From the NCBI RefSeq assembly GCF_019636135.1, contig NZ_JAHBYD010000030.1, forward strand, positions 1 through 64,000: DNA of 64,000 bases, given 5' to 3'. Below, one piece after another: positions 1 to 7,765 of the stretch. How positions within the stretch are numbered: position 1 is the first letter of the stretch; the number at the start of each line of letters is the position of its first letter. The position numbers and the translations under genes are program-made. The stretch comes from Phenylobacterium sp. (GTDB lineage Bacteria; Pseudomonadota; Alphaproteobacteria; Caulobacterales; Caulobacteraceae). The notes under the pieces were generated by a model, which saw only the letters and a program-made list of their open reading frames with translations, was not told where the DNA came from and did no database searches.

Positions 1-12
1 GGCATAGTCCAT
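1..12 (-). CDS. Start of a gene running off the left edge (product unknown)
   Basis: Only the first four codons (Met-Asp-Tyr-Ala) are in the window. The ATG lies one base after the stop of the upstream 40-residue membrane protein, so the two are almost certainly one operon and probably translationally coupled. The FixK/FNR-type box at 187-200 implies low-oxygen induction. The product cannot be named from this much sequence. Confidence 0.55.
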
Positions 13-13
13 G

Positions 14-136
14 TCAGCGGCCCCGCGCCCGGGCGGCCTTCAGGTCGGCGACGTAGTTCCGCACCCAGACGACCCCGAGCGCGCCCATGAACAGGGCGTA
101 GCCGATGAACACGAGTATGAGAAAGGGCGTGATCAT
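14..136 (-). CDS. Small single-span membrane protein (40 aa), FixK-box controlled
   Basis: Forty residues. Residues 3-25 form one hydrophobic segment (LILVFIGYALFMGALGVVWV) followed by a basic tail rich in Arg, Lys and Ala, which predicts a single transmembrane helix with a cytoplasmic C-terminus. A GGGAG ribosome binding site precedes the ATG by seven bases. A perfect FNR/FixK palindrome lies 51-64 bases upstream. The next gene starts one base after the stop, so this is probably a small accessory subunit of whatever that gene encodes. Small partners of this kind are known for cytochrome bd oxidases and for sodium:solute symporters, but I cannot assign it to either family. Confidence 0.6.
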   Translation of the reverse strand: MITPFLILVFIGYALFMGALGVVWVRNYVADLKAARARGR

Positions 137-186
137 GATGGACTCCCAGTGAGGCGCACAGGATGGCGGGCGGCGGCCGGCCGACC

Positions 187-200
187 TTGATCGGGATCAA
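187..200 (-). promoter_or_regulatory. FNR/FixK-type box, perfect palindrome
   Basis: TTGATCGGGATCAA matches the FNR/FixK consensus TTGAT-N4-ATCAA at every position. Its centre (193.5) puts a class II start site about 41 bases away, near position 152, leaving a leader of about 15 bases before the ATG at 136. It is placed to drive the small membrane protein and the gene beyond the left edge. hemN, on the same strand, ends at 206, six bases from this site. Confidence 0.8.
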
Positions 201-205
201 GGCCC

Positions 206-1591
206 CTACAGCGCCCTGGAGTGGCGCGTCGCATCCGGTGCGAAATAGGCGTCGAAGCAGGCGCAGATCGATCGAACGACCAGGCGGCCCGGGCCCAGGA
301 CCTCCACATGGCCGCCGTCGATCGCGACGAGGCCGTCCGCCACGAACGGCGCCAGGCGTCCCATGGCCTCCGAGAGCTCGCGCGGATCGCGGTCGTGGCG
401 CACGCAGACGTCCGCGAGGTCCACCGCCAGGTCGCACATCAGCCGCTCGATGATCTCGCCCCGGAAGCGGTCGTCGGCGGTGAGCGCGACACCGCGGGCC
501 ACCGGCAACTGATCGGTATGGACGGCGACCCGCCAGCCGAGCTCCTGCGTCACGTTCTGCACATAGCCCTGCGGCAGCCGGCCGATCGCCGAGGCGCCGA
601 GGCCGAGAAGCGTGCTCGCCGCGTCGGTCGTGTAGCCCTGGAAGTTGCGATGCAGCCGGCCCGCCGCGAGCGCCGCGGCCATCTCGTCGTCGGCCCGCGC
701 GAAATGGTCGAGGCCGATGCGGACGTAGCCCTCGGCGACCAGGCGTTCGGCCGCCGCCTCGGCCTGGTCCAGGCGCGCCGCCGGGGACGGCAGGGCCTGT
801 TCGTCGATGAGCTGCTGGTGCGCCTTCATCCAGGGCACATGGGCGTAGCCGAACAGGGCGATGCGTTCGGGGGCGAGCCGCAGCACGGCCTCGACGGTGG
901 TCAGGGTGTTGGTCTTGGTCTGGTGCGGCAGGCCGTACATCAGGTCGAGGTTGATCGAGCGGACCCGCGCGTCGCGCAGCCAGCCGACCGCCGCGGCGAC
1001 CTGCTCGAACGTCTCCCGCCGGTTCACCGCCGTCTGCACCGTGGCGTCGAGGTTCTGCACGCCCAGGCTGGCGCGGTTGAGGCCATGGCGCGCCGCGGCG
1101 TCCACCCAGTCCCGGCTGAGGGTCGACGGATCGAGCTCGGCGGCCACCTCCAGCTCGGGCGCGAGGTCGAACACCTCGCCCAGCCGCCCGAACAGGGCCG
1201 CCATGTCGTCGGGCGACAGCATGTTGGGCGTGCCGCCGCCCAGGTGGACGGCGCGGGCCGGGAGCCGGCGACCGATCGCCTGGCCCAGCAGCCCCATCTC
1301 GGTCAGCAGCAACTGGACGTACTCGCCGATCGGCTCGTGCCGGTTCACCGCCCGGGTGTTGCAGCCGCAATACCAGCAGAGCCGTGCGCAGAAGGGGACG
1401 TGGACGTAGAGCGAGACGGGGTCGTCGGCCGGCAGCTCCGCGAGCCAGCGGCGGTAGACCGCCTCGTCCACCTCGGGACCGAACTGAACGGCCGTGGGAT
1501 AGCTGGTATAGCGCGGCGCCCGGCCATCGTAGCGGGCGACGAGATCGGAGAGCTGGCGCGCGCGCGCCGTGGCGAGGCTGTCGAGGACCAT
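206..1591 (-). CDS. hemN: Oxygen-independent coproporphyrinogen III oxidase (HemN)
   Basis: A 461-residue radical-SAM enzyme that decarboxylates coproporphyrinogen III to protoporphyrinogen IX without oxygen, supplying heme under low oxygen. The 4Fe-4S/SAM motif CARLCWYC (Cys68, Cys72, Cys75), with the extra Cys77 typical of HemN, follows the family's N-terminal RYTSYPTA segment. GGGTPN occurs further on as the SAM-binding glycine motif, and length matches the family. The gene is the last member of the cco block on the minus strand, 43 bases after ccoS, and has its own FixK-type box at 1625-1638. Its product supports heme supply for the cbb3 oxidase encoded upstream. Confidence 0.95.
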   Translation of the reverse strand: MVLDSLATARARQLSDLVARYDGRAPRYTSYPTAVQFGPEVDEAVYRRWLAELPADDPVSLYVHVPFCARLCWYCGCNTRAVNRHEPIGEYVQLLLTEMGLLGQAIGRRLPARAVHLGGGTPNMLSPDDMAALFGRLGEVFDLAPELEVAAELDPSTLSRDWVDAAARHGLNRASLGVQNLDATVQTAVNRRETFEQVAAAVGWLRDARVRSINLDLMYGLPHQTKTNTLTTVEAVLRLAPERIALFGYAHVPWMKAHQQLIDEQALPSPAARLDQAEAAAERLVAEGYVRIGLDHFARADDEMAAALAAGRLHRNFQGYTTDAASTLLGLGASAIGRLPQGYVQNVTQELGWRVAVHTDQLPVARGVALTADDRFRGEIIERLMCDLAVDLADVCVRHDRDPRELSEAMGRLAPFVADGLVAIDGGHVEVLGPGRLVVRSICACFDAYFAPDATRHSRAL

Positions 1592-1624
1592 GGGCGAACG
1601 TCCCGCCCCGGCCGGGACGCCGCC

Positions 1625-1638
1625 ATGACGCAGATCAA
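1625..1638 (-). promoter_or_regulatory. FNR/FixK-type box ahead of hemN
   Basis: Read on the minus strand this is TTGATCTGCGTCAT, one half-site perfect and the other GTCAT. It overlaps the ccoS stop codon (1635-1637). The centre at 1631.5 would place a class II transcription start near 1590, practically on the hemN ATG (1591), so the internal transcript may be leaderless or nearly so. It lets hemN be induced separately from the long ccoN transcript. Confidence 0.6.
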
Positions 1639-1793
1639 GCGGCCGGCCGGTCTTCGGGCTCGTCGATCAGGATCCGCGCCGCATCGCCGGCGGGGTCCTG
1701 GTACTGGCCGTCGCGCAAGGTCCACCAGAACGCGCCCAGGGCGACGAGGCCCAGCCCGAGCGAGAACGGCGCCAGGAAGATCACGATGTCCAT
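1635..1793 (-). CDS. ccoS: cbb3 oxidase maturation protein CcoS
   Basis: Fifty-two residues with one N-terminal transmembrane helix (residues 3-25) followed by the FWWTLRDGQYQDPAGDAARIL stretch typical of CcoS/FixS (W-x-L-x-x-G-Q-(Y/F)-x-D-x-x-G). CcoS is required for cofactor insertion into CcoN in other proteobacteria. The ATG lies inside the 3' end of ccoI (13-base overlap), implying translational coupling. Last gene of the cco assembly set. Confidence 0.92.
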   Translation of the reverse strand: MDIVIFLAPFSLGLGLVALGAFWWTLRDGQYQDPAGDAARILIDEPEDRPAA

Positions 1794-3958
1794 CGGCGGC
1801 CTCCGGTGCGCAGGGCGTTCAGGGTGACGACCAGCGAGGACGTCGACATGGCGATGGCCGCCACGAAGGGATTCACGAAGCCGAGGATGGCGGCCGGCGT
1901 GGCCAGCAGGTTGTAGATCGCCGCCAGCCCGAAGTTCTCCAGCGCGCGCCGGTGCGCGCTGCGGGCCACGTCCACCGCCGTGACGACGGCGGTCAGCCGC
2001 TCGCCCGAGAACACCAGGTCGGCGGCGTTCTGGCTGGCCTCCAGCGCCGAGCCCGGGGCCATCGCGGCGTGCGCCCTGGCGAGCGCGCCCGCGTCGTTGA
2101 GGCCGTCGCCGACCATCAGCACCTTGTGGCCGGCCGCGGCCAGGGCCTCGACCGCGCCGGCCTTGTCCTGCGGCGTGCAGGCGGCCCGCCAGGTCCGCAC
2201 GCCGACGGCCTGGGCCACGCGTCCGACCGGACCCGACAGGTCGCCGGACAGGATTTCGACCGTCAGGCCCCGCGCCCGCAGCGCGGTGACGGCTTCGGCG
2301 GCGTCGGGCCGCAGCGTGTCCTCGAAGCGGAAGCGGACCTTGGTGTCGCCCTCGAAGCCGAACCAGAGCTCGGTGGCGTCGCCGTGGCTGGGCGCGCCGA
2401 GGAAGGCCGCACGGCCCAGCCGGGCGCGGCGCCCGTCGATCGTCCCCTCCACGCCCAGGCCCGCGTACTCGACCACGTCCGTCGCGATCGGGCCGTCGCA
2501 CGCCGCCTCGGTGAGGGTGCGGGCCAGCGGGTGGCGCGAGGCGCGGGCCAGGGGGGCGGCCATCGCCACCACGCTGGGCGCGGGATCGACCAGCCGGGGA
2601 CGGCCCAGCGTCAGCACGCCGGTCTTGTCGAACACCACATGGTCGACCTCGGCCAGCCGCTCCAGCGCCGCGCCGGACTTCACCAGCACGCCGCGCCGGA
2701 ACAGGCGCGCCGAGGCGGTGATCTGGACGGCCGGCACGGCGAGGCCGAGCGCGCAGGGACAGGTGACGATCAGCACCGCCACGGCCCGGATCAGCGCCTC
2801 GCGGGGGCCCAGTCCCAGCGCCCAGCCGCCCGCGAACGTCAACAGCGCGACCGTGTGGACCACCGGCACATAGACCGCCGCCGCCTTGTCCGCGAGGCGC
2901 ACGTAGCGCGACCGGGCCTGGGCGCCGAGTTCGACGAGGCGGGCGATGGCGGCGAGCGCCGAGTCCTCGGACGCCGCCGTCGCCCGCAGGCGCAGCACGC
3001 CCGACAGATTGAGGGCCCCGGCGCGGCAGGCTGCGCCGGCCGCCGCCGCCACGGGCGCCGTCTCGCCGGTCAGCAGGCTGTTGTCGAGTTCGGAGACGCC
3101 ATCGACGACCTCGCCGTCCACCGGCAGGCGGTCGCCCGGCCGCACCAGCAGGAGGTCGCCGGGCCTGACCTCGGCGACCGGTATGGCGGCCAGCGCCCCG
3201 TCCGGGCCGATGCGCGTGGCGCTGGCGGCCTGCAGGGCCAGCAGGTCGGCCGCGGCGCTGGAGGCGCGGGCGCGCAGCCGGTGCTCCAGCCAGCGCCCGA
3301 TCAGCAGCAGGAACAGCAGCGACACCGCGGCGTCGAAATAGACGTCGCGCCCCTTCAGGAACGTCTCGGAAAAGCTGATCGCCAGGGTGAGCAGCACGCC
3401 GATCGAGATCGGCACGTCCATGTTGGCGCGCCGCGCCTTGAGCGAACGCCAGGCCGAGCGGAAGAACGGCAGGCCGGCATAGAGCGCGCACGGGGCGCCC
3501 ACGACGCCCGAGAACCACATCATCAGGGTGCGCGTGGCCGAGCCCAGCTCCTGGCCGAACAGGCCCGCCCAGATGGGCACCGAGAACATCATGGTGTTCA
3601 GGACGCCGAAGCCCGCCACCGCCATCGCCAGGATCAGCTCCCGGCCTTCCCGGTCATGAGCCTCCCGCGCCGCCCCGGGGTCGAAGGGCGTCGAGGGATA
3701 GCCCAGCCGCTCGAGCGCCGCGACGACTGCGGCGGCGTCGCCGCCCGCCGCCTCGAACGCGACGGTGAGCCGCTTCTGGCTGAGGTTGACGCGCGCGGCG
3801 GCGACGCCCGGCACGGCCTGGGCGGCGCGCTCCACCTTGGCCATGCAGCCCGCGCAGCGCACGTCGGGGACCAGGAGCTCCAGGGTCTCCGGCTGGCCCT
3901 CCCCGCGACGCAGGAAGGCGCCGAGGTCGGCGCGGGGCGCCGCGCCGGTCATGGCCAT
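1781..3958 (-). CDS. ccoI: Copper-translocating P1B-type ATPase CcoI/FixI
   Basis: 725 residues. It moves copper across the inner membrane for the CuB site of the cbb3 oxidase. In order: an N-terminal heavy-metal-associated domain with CAGC (near residues 34-37), membrane helices, the actuator-domain TGE (LLTGETAPV), the intramembrane CPC motif (TCPCALGLAVP), the phosphorylation motif DKTG (FDKTGVLTLG) and the hinge GDGLNDA. The start used (MAMTGAAP) overlaps the 3' end of ccoH by 10 bases; a longer in-frame reading would run back through ccoH and is rejected. The CcoGHIS context supports a dedicated oxidase-assembly pump rather than general copper efflux. Confidence 0.95.
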   Translation of the reverse strand: MAMTGAAPRADLGAFLRRGEGQPETLELLVPDVRCAGCMAKVERAAQAVPGVAAARVNLSQKRLTVAFEAAGGDAAAVVAALERLGYPSTPFDPGAAREAHDREGRELILAMAVAGFGVLNTMMFSVPIWAGLFGQELGSATRTLMMWFSGVVGAPCALYAGLPFFRSAWRSLKARRANMDVPISIGVLLTLAISFSETFLKGRDVYFDAAVSLLFLLLIGRWLEHRLRARASSAAADLLALQAASATRIGPDGALAAIPVAEVRPGDLLLVRPGDRLPVDGEVVDGVSELDNSLLTGETAPVAAAAGAACRAGALNLSGVLRLRATAASEDSALAAIARLVELGAQARSRYVRLADKAAAVYVPVVHTVALLTFAGGWALGLGPREALIRAVAVLIVTCPCALGLAVPAVQITASARLFRRGVLVKSGAALERLAEVDHVVFDKTGVLTLGRPRLVDPAPSVVAMAAPLARASRHPLARTLTEAACDGPIATDVVEYAGLGVEGTIDGRRARLGRAAFLGAPSHGDATELWFGFEGDTKVRFRFEDTLRPDAAEAVTALRARGLTVEILSGDLSGPVGRVAQAVGVRTWRAACTPQDKAGAVEALAAAGHKVLMVGDGLNDAGALARAHAAMAPGSALEASQNAADLVFSGERLTAVVTAVDVARSAHRRALENFGLAAIYNLLATPAAILGFVNPFVAAIAMSTSSLVVTLNALRTGGRRWTS

Positions 3959-4434
3959 GTCAGCCTCCGCTCGGCCAGGAAGGCGCCGCCGGACGGGCCC
4001 TTGGCCTCGGCCGTCAGGTCCCACGCGCCCGAAAGGCGGCCCCCGGGGGCGACATACCGGCCCGGCGCGGCCTCCACGAACCGGAGCGTCACGCGGCCCG
4101 CCTCGGTGGCCGGCCGCTCCAGGCGGCCCGCGACGGCGAGGCCCGTGAGGGGGCGGCCCGCGCGGTCGCGGAACTCCATAACCACCTCGCCCGGCGCGGC
4201 GGCGGCGGCGGCGCGCCAGCCCAGCCGCGCCTGGGCCTCGAGCTGCGCGATGTGGCGATTGTAGAGCAGGCCATCCTCGTAGGGGGTGACCGACACCTGG
4301 CCGGGAAAGGTCCTGATCGCCAGCACCGCGAAGCTGGCGTCCACGGCGATGATCACCGCGAAGAAGGCGCTGACGCCGGCCAGCACGTGCCAGCCGCGGA
4401 TGCCCGGCCGGGCGGGCGTGTCGGCGGCGCTCAT
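3949..4434 (-). CDS. ccoH: cbb3 oxidase assembly protein CcoH/FixH
   Basis: 161 residues with one transmembrane helix at about residues 18-40 and a periplasmic domain containing the family's YNRHIAQLEAQARLGW segment. FixH/CcoH binds the oxidase during assembly in other bacteria. The ATG overlaps the ccoG stop (ATGA) and its own stop overlaps the ccoI start, so it is tightly coupled within the G-H-I-S run. Confidence 0.9.
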   Translation of the reverse strand: MSAADTPARPGIRGWHVLAGVSAFFAVIIAVDASFAVLAIRTFPGQVSVTPYEDGLLYNRHIAQLEAQARLGWRAAAAAAPGEVVMEFRDRAGRPLTGLAVAGRLERPATEAGRVTLRFVEAAPGRYVAPGGRLSGAWDLTAEAKGPSGGAFLAERRLTWP

Positions 4435-5924
4435 CGCGGAGCCTCCGTTCCGGTGATGAAGGTGGTCTCGATCTCGAACACGCGGCCCGCCCCCCGGATG
4501 GCGAAGACCGCCGGCAGGCTCTCGGGCGCATCGTCGGCCGGCTTGGCGGTGACGAAGACCCGCACGGCGCGCACCTCGTTGGCCGGGATGGTCGCCGTGA
4601 GCGTGGCGCCCGCCCGCTCGCCCGGCGCCCGCAGTTGCGCGTCCGGCATGCCGCGGAACGCCACCTCCACCGTCTGCGGCCGGAAGGTCCGGTTGGCGAT
4701 CTTCAGGGTGTAGCCGTTGCGCACGGCGCCGTCGTGCAGGCGCACGAAGGTGGGGTTGCGGTCGCGCAGGGCGTGCAGGTCCATGGGCTGGCGGTTCAGC
4801 AGGCCCCAGCCGACGAGGGCCGAGACCAGCACCAGGGCGACGGCGTAGTAGATCGTCCGCGACCGCACGGGCCGGTAGACCGGCGTCTCCTTCCGGGCCC
4901 GCGCGGCGACCGCGGCGTCGGTGTCGTAGGCGATCAGGGCGCGCGGGCGGTCCACCCGGTCCATGATCTCGTCGCAGGCGTCGATGCAGAGGCCGCAGTT
5001 GATGCACTCGAGCTGCGGACCGTCGCGGATGTCGATCCCCATCGGGCAGGCGACGACGCAGGCGTGGCAGTCGATGCAGTCGCCGCGGCCTTCCCACCCC
5101 TGGCCCTTCTTGTGCGGCCCGCGGGCCTCGCCCCGGTCGTAGCGGTAGGTGACCTGCAGCGAATTGTCGTCCAGCATGGCGCCCTGGATGCGCGGCCAGG
5201 GGCACATGTAGATGCACACCTGCTCGCGCATGTGGCCGGCGAACACGTAGGTGGTGGCCGTCAGGATCGCGCACGACAGGTACGACTGGATCGGCGCCTT
5301 GCCGGTCCAGAACTCCACGAACAGCGTCGGCGCGTCGCGGAAGTAGAAGATCCAGGCCCCGCCGGTGCCGAAGGCGACGCCCAGCCAGACGAGGTGCTTG
5401 CCGCCCTTGCGCCACAGCTTGTCGAAGGACCACGGCGCGGCGGCCAGGCGCATGCGCGCGTTGCGGTCGCCCTCGAACAGCCGCTCGACATAGATGTAGA
5501 GGTCGGTCCACACCGTCTGCGGGCAGGCGTAGCCGCACCACAGCCGCCCGAACAGCGCCGTCACCAGGAACAGCGCCAGGGCCGCGATCACCAGCAGGCC
5601 GGTGATGAAATGCACCTCCTGCGGCCAGAGCTGGATGCCGAAGAAGTAGAAGCGGCCGCCGAAGAAATCGACCAGCACCGCCTGGTCCGGCAGCGCCCCG
5701 GGGCGTTCCCAGCGGATCCAGGGCGTCACGTAGTAGATCGTCAGCGTGAGGATCAGCAGCGCCCACTTGATGCGCCGCCACTGGCCGTGGACCAGCTTGG
5801 GATAGATGGGGACGCGCGGCTTGTAGAGGCCGCCCGTGCCCTTCTCCTTGCGCCGCACGCGTTCGGCGGCCGATTCGGGACCGGCCGCCTTGCCCTTGGA
5901 CACCGTGTCGATGACGGTCGGCAT
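4431..5924 (-). CDS. ccoG: Cytochrome oxidase accessory protein CcoG/FixG (4Fe-4S)
   Basis: 497 residues. A polytopic N-terminal half carries the NapH-like CGYACPQTVWTD motif. Two ferredoxin clusters follow (CIDCHACVVACP and CINCGLCIDAC), then a C-terminal immunoglobulin-like FixG domain. Family work assigns CcoG to copper reduction for CuB delivery. The ATG overlaps the ccoP stop by one base (TGATG). It is the first of the four assembly genes placed directly after the structural genes, the usual alphaproteobacterial order. Confidence 0.95.
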   Translation of the reverse strand: MPTVIDTVSKGKAAGPESAAERVRRKEKGTGGLYKPRVPIYPKLVHGQWRRIKWALLILTLTIYYVTPWIRWERPGALPDQAVLVDFFGGRFYFFGIQLWPQEVHFITGLLVIAALALFLVTALFGRLWCGYACPQTVWTDLYIYVERLFEGDRNARMRLAAAPWSFDKLWRKGGKHLVWLGVAFGTGGAWIFYFRDAPTLFVEFWTGKAPIQSYLSCAILTATTYVFAGHMREQVCIYMCPWPRIQGAMLDDNSLQVTYRYDRGEARGPHKKGQGWEGRGDCIDCHACVVACPMGIDIRDGPQLECINCGLCIDACDEIMDRVDRPRALIAYDTDAAVAARARKETPVYRPVRSRTIYYAVALVLVSALVGWGLLNRQPMDLHALRDRNPTFVRLHDGAVRNGYTLKIANRTFRPQTVEVAFRGMPDAQLRAPGERAGATLTATIPANEVRAVRVFVTAKPADDAPESLPAVFAIRGAGRVFEIETTFITGTEAPR

Positions 5925-6853
5925 CAGCGTGCGGCGCCTGCGGCGCTCTCCTCCGGCGCGGCGGCCGCCGGGGCCGCGGGCTCGGCCTCGCCGCCGGCGT
6001 TGGCGTGGACGTAGACCGCCAGGGCCTTGATGGTCTCGGGCGAGAAGCGGGCCTCCCAGGTCGGCATCACCCCGTTGCGGCCGTTCCAGATCTGGTCGCG
6101 GATGGCGGCGCGGTCGGAACCGTAGAGCCACTCGGCGTCCGTCAGGTTCGGGATGCCGCGGGCCACGTCGCCCGCGCCCGCCGGGCCGTGGCAGGCGGCG
6201 CACTGGTCGGCGAAGGTCTGGCGCGCCCGGGCGGCCGCGGCGGCGTCCGCCTTGCGGCCGGAGAGCGCCACCACGTACTCGGTGAGGTCGTCGACCTGGC
6301 GCGCGCCCAGCATCTGGTCGCGGCCGAACGCCGGCATCACGGTCTCGCCGCGCGCGCCCGGGTGGCCCGAGCGGACGCCCACCTGGATGGTGTGGCGGAT
6401 CTCGTCCAGCGTGCCGCCCCAGAGCCACACGTCGTCGCGCAGGTTCGGATAGCCCTTGGCCCCCGCCCCGCCGGCGCCGTGGCAGGTGGCGCAGTTGTCG
6501 CCGAACACCGACTGGCCCACCTGCATGGCGTAGGCCTGCAGCTCGGGGTCGGCCTCGATCTGCTGCAGCGACGCCGTGCGCAGCCTCGCCTCGCCGGCCT
6601 GCCGGTGGTGCGCCAGGGCGCCCAGCTCCTGGACCACGGCGGCGCGGTCCGAGCGGCCCAGGACGCCCCTGGTGTAGCCGCTGATCCCCGGCCAGGCCGG
6701 CATCAGGATCCAGTAGACCACGGCCCAGGCGATCGAGCCGTAGAACACCCACAGCCACCAGCGCGGCAGCGGCGTGTCCAGCTCCTTGATCCCGTCCCAC
6801 TCGTGGCCGGTGGTCTCCGTGCCGGTATGGTCGTCGCGTTCGCGCTCAGACAT
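5924..6853 (-). CDS. ccoP: cbb3 cytochrome c oxidase subunit III, diheme CcoP
   Basis: 309 residues. N-terminal membrane anchor at about residues 32-53, then two class I cytochrome c domains with heme sites CATCH (121-125) and CAACH (218-222). It passes electrons from soluble cytochrome c to CcoO and CcoN. The ATG giving MSERERDD is preferred because it overlaps the ccoQ stop region; a start four codons upstream (MRRP) would lie deeper inside ccoQ. Confidence 0.95.
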   Translation of the reverse strand: MSERERDDHTGTETTGHEWDGIKELDTPLPRWWLWVFYGSIAWAVVYWILMPAWPGISGYTRGVLGRSDRAAVVQELGALAHHRQAGEARLRTASLQQIEADPELQAYAMQVGQSVFGDNCATCHGAGGAGAKGYPNLRDDVWLWGGTLDEIRHTIQVGVRSGHPGARGETVMPAFGRDQMLGARQVDDLTEYVVALSGRKADAAAAARARQTFADQCAACHGPAGAGDVARGIPNLTDAEWLYGSDRAAIRDQIWNGRNGVMPTWEARFSPETIKALAVYVHANAGGEAEPAAPAAAAPEESAAGAAR

Positions 6854-7019
6854 GGGGCGCCTCATCGTCTTCGAGGGGAAGTTGGGCGAGGCGTTGGAAC
6901 GTCGCCTTGTGACGCGGCCAGAGCGCGTAGATCAGGCCGGCCACGAAGATCAGGCCGAAGTAGATGGTCCCGCCCTGCTGGGCGAAGGCCGCCACGGCCT
7001 CGTAGGAAAGGCCGCTCAT
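6846..7019 (-). CDS. ccoQ: cbb3 oxidase subunit CcoQ
   Basis: A 57-residue protein with one transmembrane helix (about residues 17-34, IYFGLIFVAGLIYALWP) and a charged C-terminal tail. WP followed by basic residues just after the helix is typical of CcoQ/FixQ, which stabilises the complex. It overlaps the ccoO stop (ATGA) and runs into the ccoP start. Confidence 0.93.
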   Translation of the reverse strand: MSGLSYEAVAAFAQQGGTIYFGLIFVAGLIYALWPRHKATFQRLAQLPLEDDEAPHV

Positions 7020-7753
7020 CGCATGTTCTCCGGGTCTTCCGCCTTGTAGGTGCGGAAGTCGACCATCGTGCCCAGCACCTGGAGGTAGGCGATCAGGGCG
7101 TCCATCTCGGTGATCCGCGAGGGGTCGCCGTCGAAGTCGCGCTGGGCGACCTTGGCGCCGTAGCGCTTCTTCAGGTCCGAGGCCTCGCCCGCGAAGGGAT
7201 CGACCTGCTGCTCGAGATCGGCGCGCGCGTTGGCGAGCTGGTCCTTGCTGTAGGGGACGCCCACGGTCTTCAGCGTCGCCAGGTGCTTCTCGATGGCGCG
7301 GTAGTCGAGCTCGCGCTTCGCCAGGAAGGCGTAGGGCGGCATGTTGGACTCGGGCACCACCGAGCGCGGATCCCTCAGGTGGTCCACATGCCAGCTATCG
7401 GAGTACTTGCCGCCGACGCGCGCCAGGTCGGGCCCGGTCCGCTTCGACCCCCACTGGAACGGGTGGTCGTACATGCTCTCGGCGGCGAGGCTGTAGTGGC
7501 CGTAGCGCTCCACCTCGTCGCGCAGCGGGCGGATCATCTGCGAGTGGCAGACGTAGCAGCCCTCGCGGACGTAGATGTCCCGGCCGGCCTGCTCCAGCGG
7601 GGTGTAGGGACGCACGCCCTCCACCTTCTCGATCGTGCTCTCCAGGTAGAAGAGCGGGCTGATCTCGATGAGGCCGCCGATCGACACGGCGATGATGATG
7701 CCGATCGTCAGGATGATCGAGTTGCGCTCGAACGCCTTGTGTTTGGTCCACAT
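7016..7753 (-). CDS. ccoO: cbb3 cytochrome c oxidase subunit II, monoheme CcoO
   Basis: 245 residues. An N-terminal signal-anchor helix (about 11-30) is followed by a periplasmic cytochrome c domain with CYVCH at 66-70; a conserved Met (NMPPYAFL region) is the likely axial ligand. YGHYSLAAESMYDHPFQWGSKRTGPDLAR is the classic CcoO/FixO signature. It starts 12 bases after ccoN. Confidence 0.96.
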   Translation of the reverse strand: MWTKHKAFERNSIILTIGIIIAVSIGGLIEISPLFYLESTIEKVEGVRPYTPLEQAGRDIYVREGCYVCHSQMIRPLRDEVERYGHYSLAAESMYDHPFQWGSKRTGPDLARVGGKYSDSWHVDHLRDPRSVVPESNMPPYAFLAKRELDYRAIEKHLATLKTVGVPYSKDQLANARADLEQQVDPFAGEASDLKKRYGAKVAQRDFDGDPSRITEMDALIAYLQVLGTMVDFRTYKAEDPENMR

Positions 7754-7765
7754 GGGAGGCTGCCC

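Noticed and set aside
221..4264. A very long open frame (over 1,300 codons) on the plus strand
   Set aside because: It lies antisense to hemN, ccoS and ccoI, is arginine- and glutamine-rich low-complexity sequence, and has no domain; such frames are expected on the opposite strand of high-GC genes.
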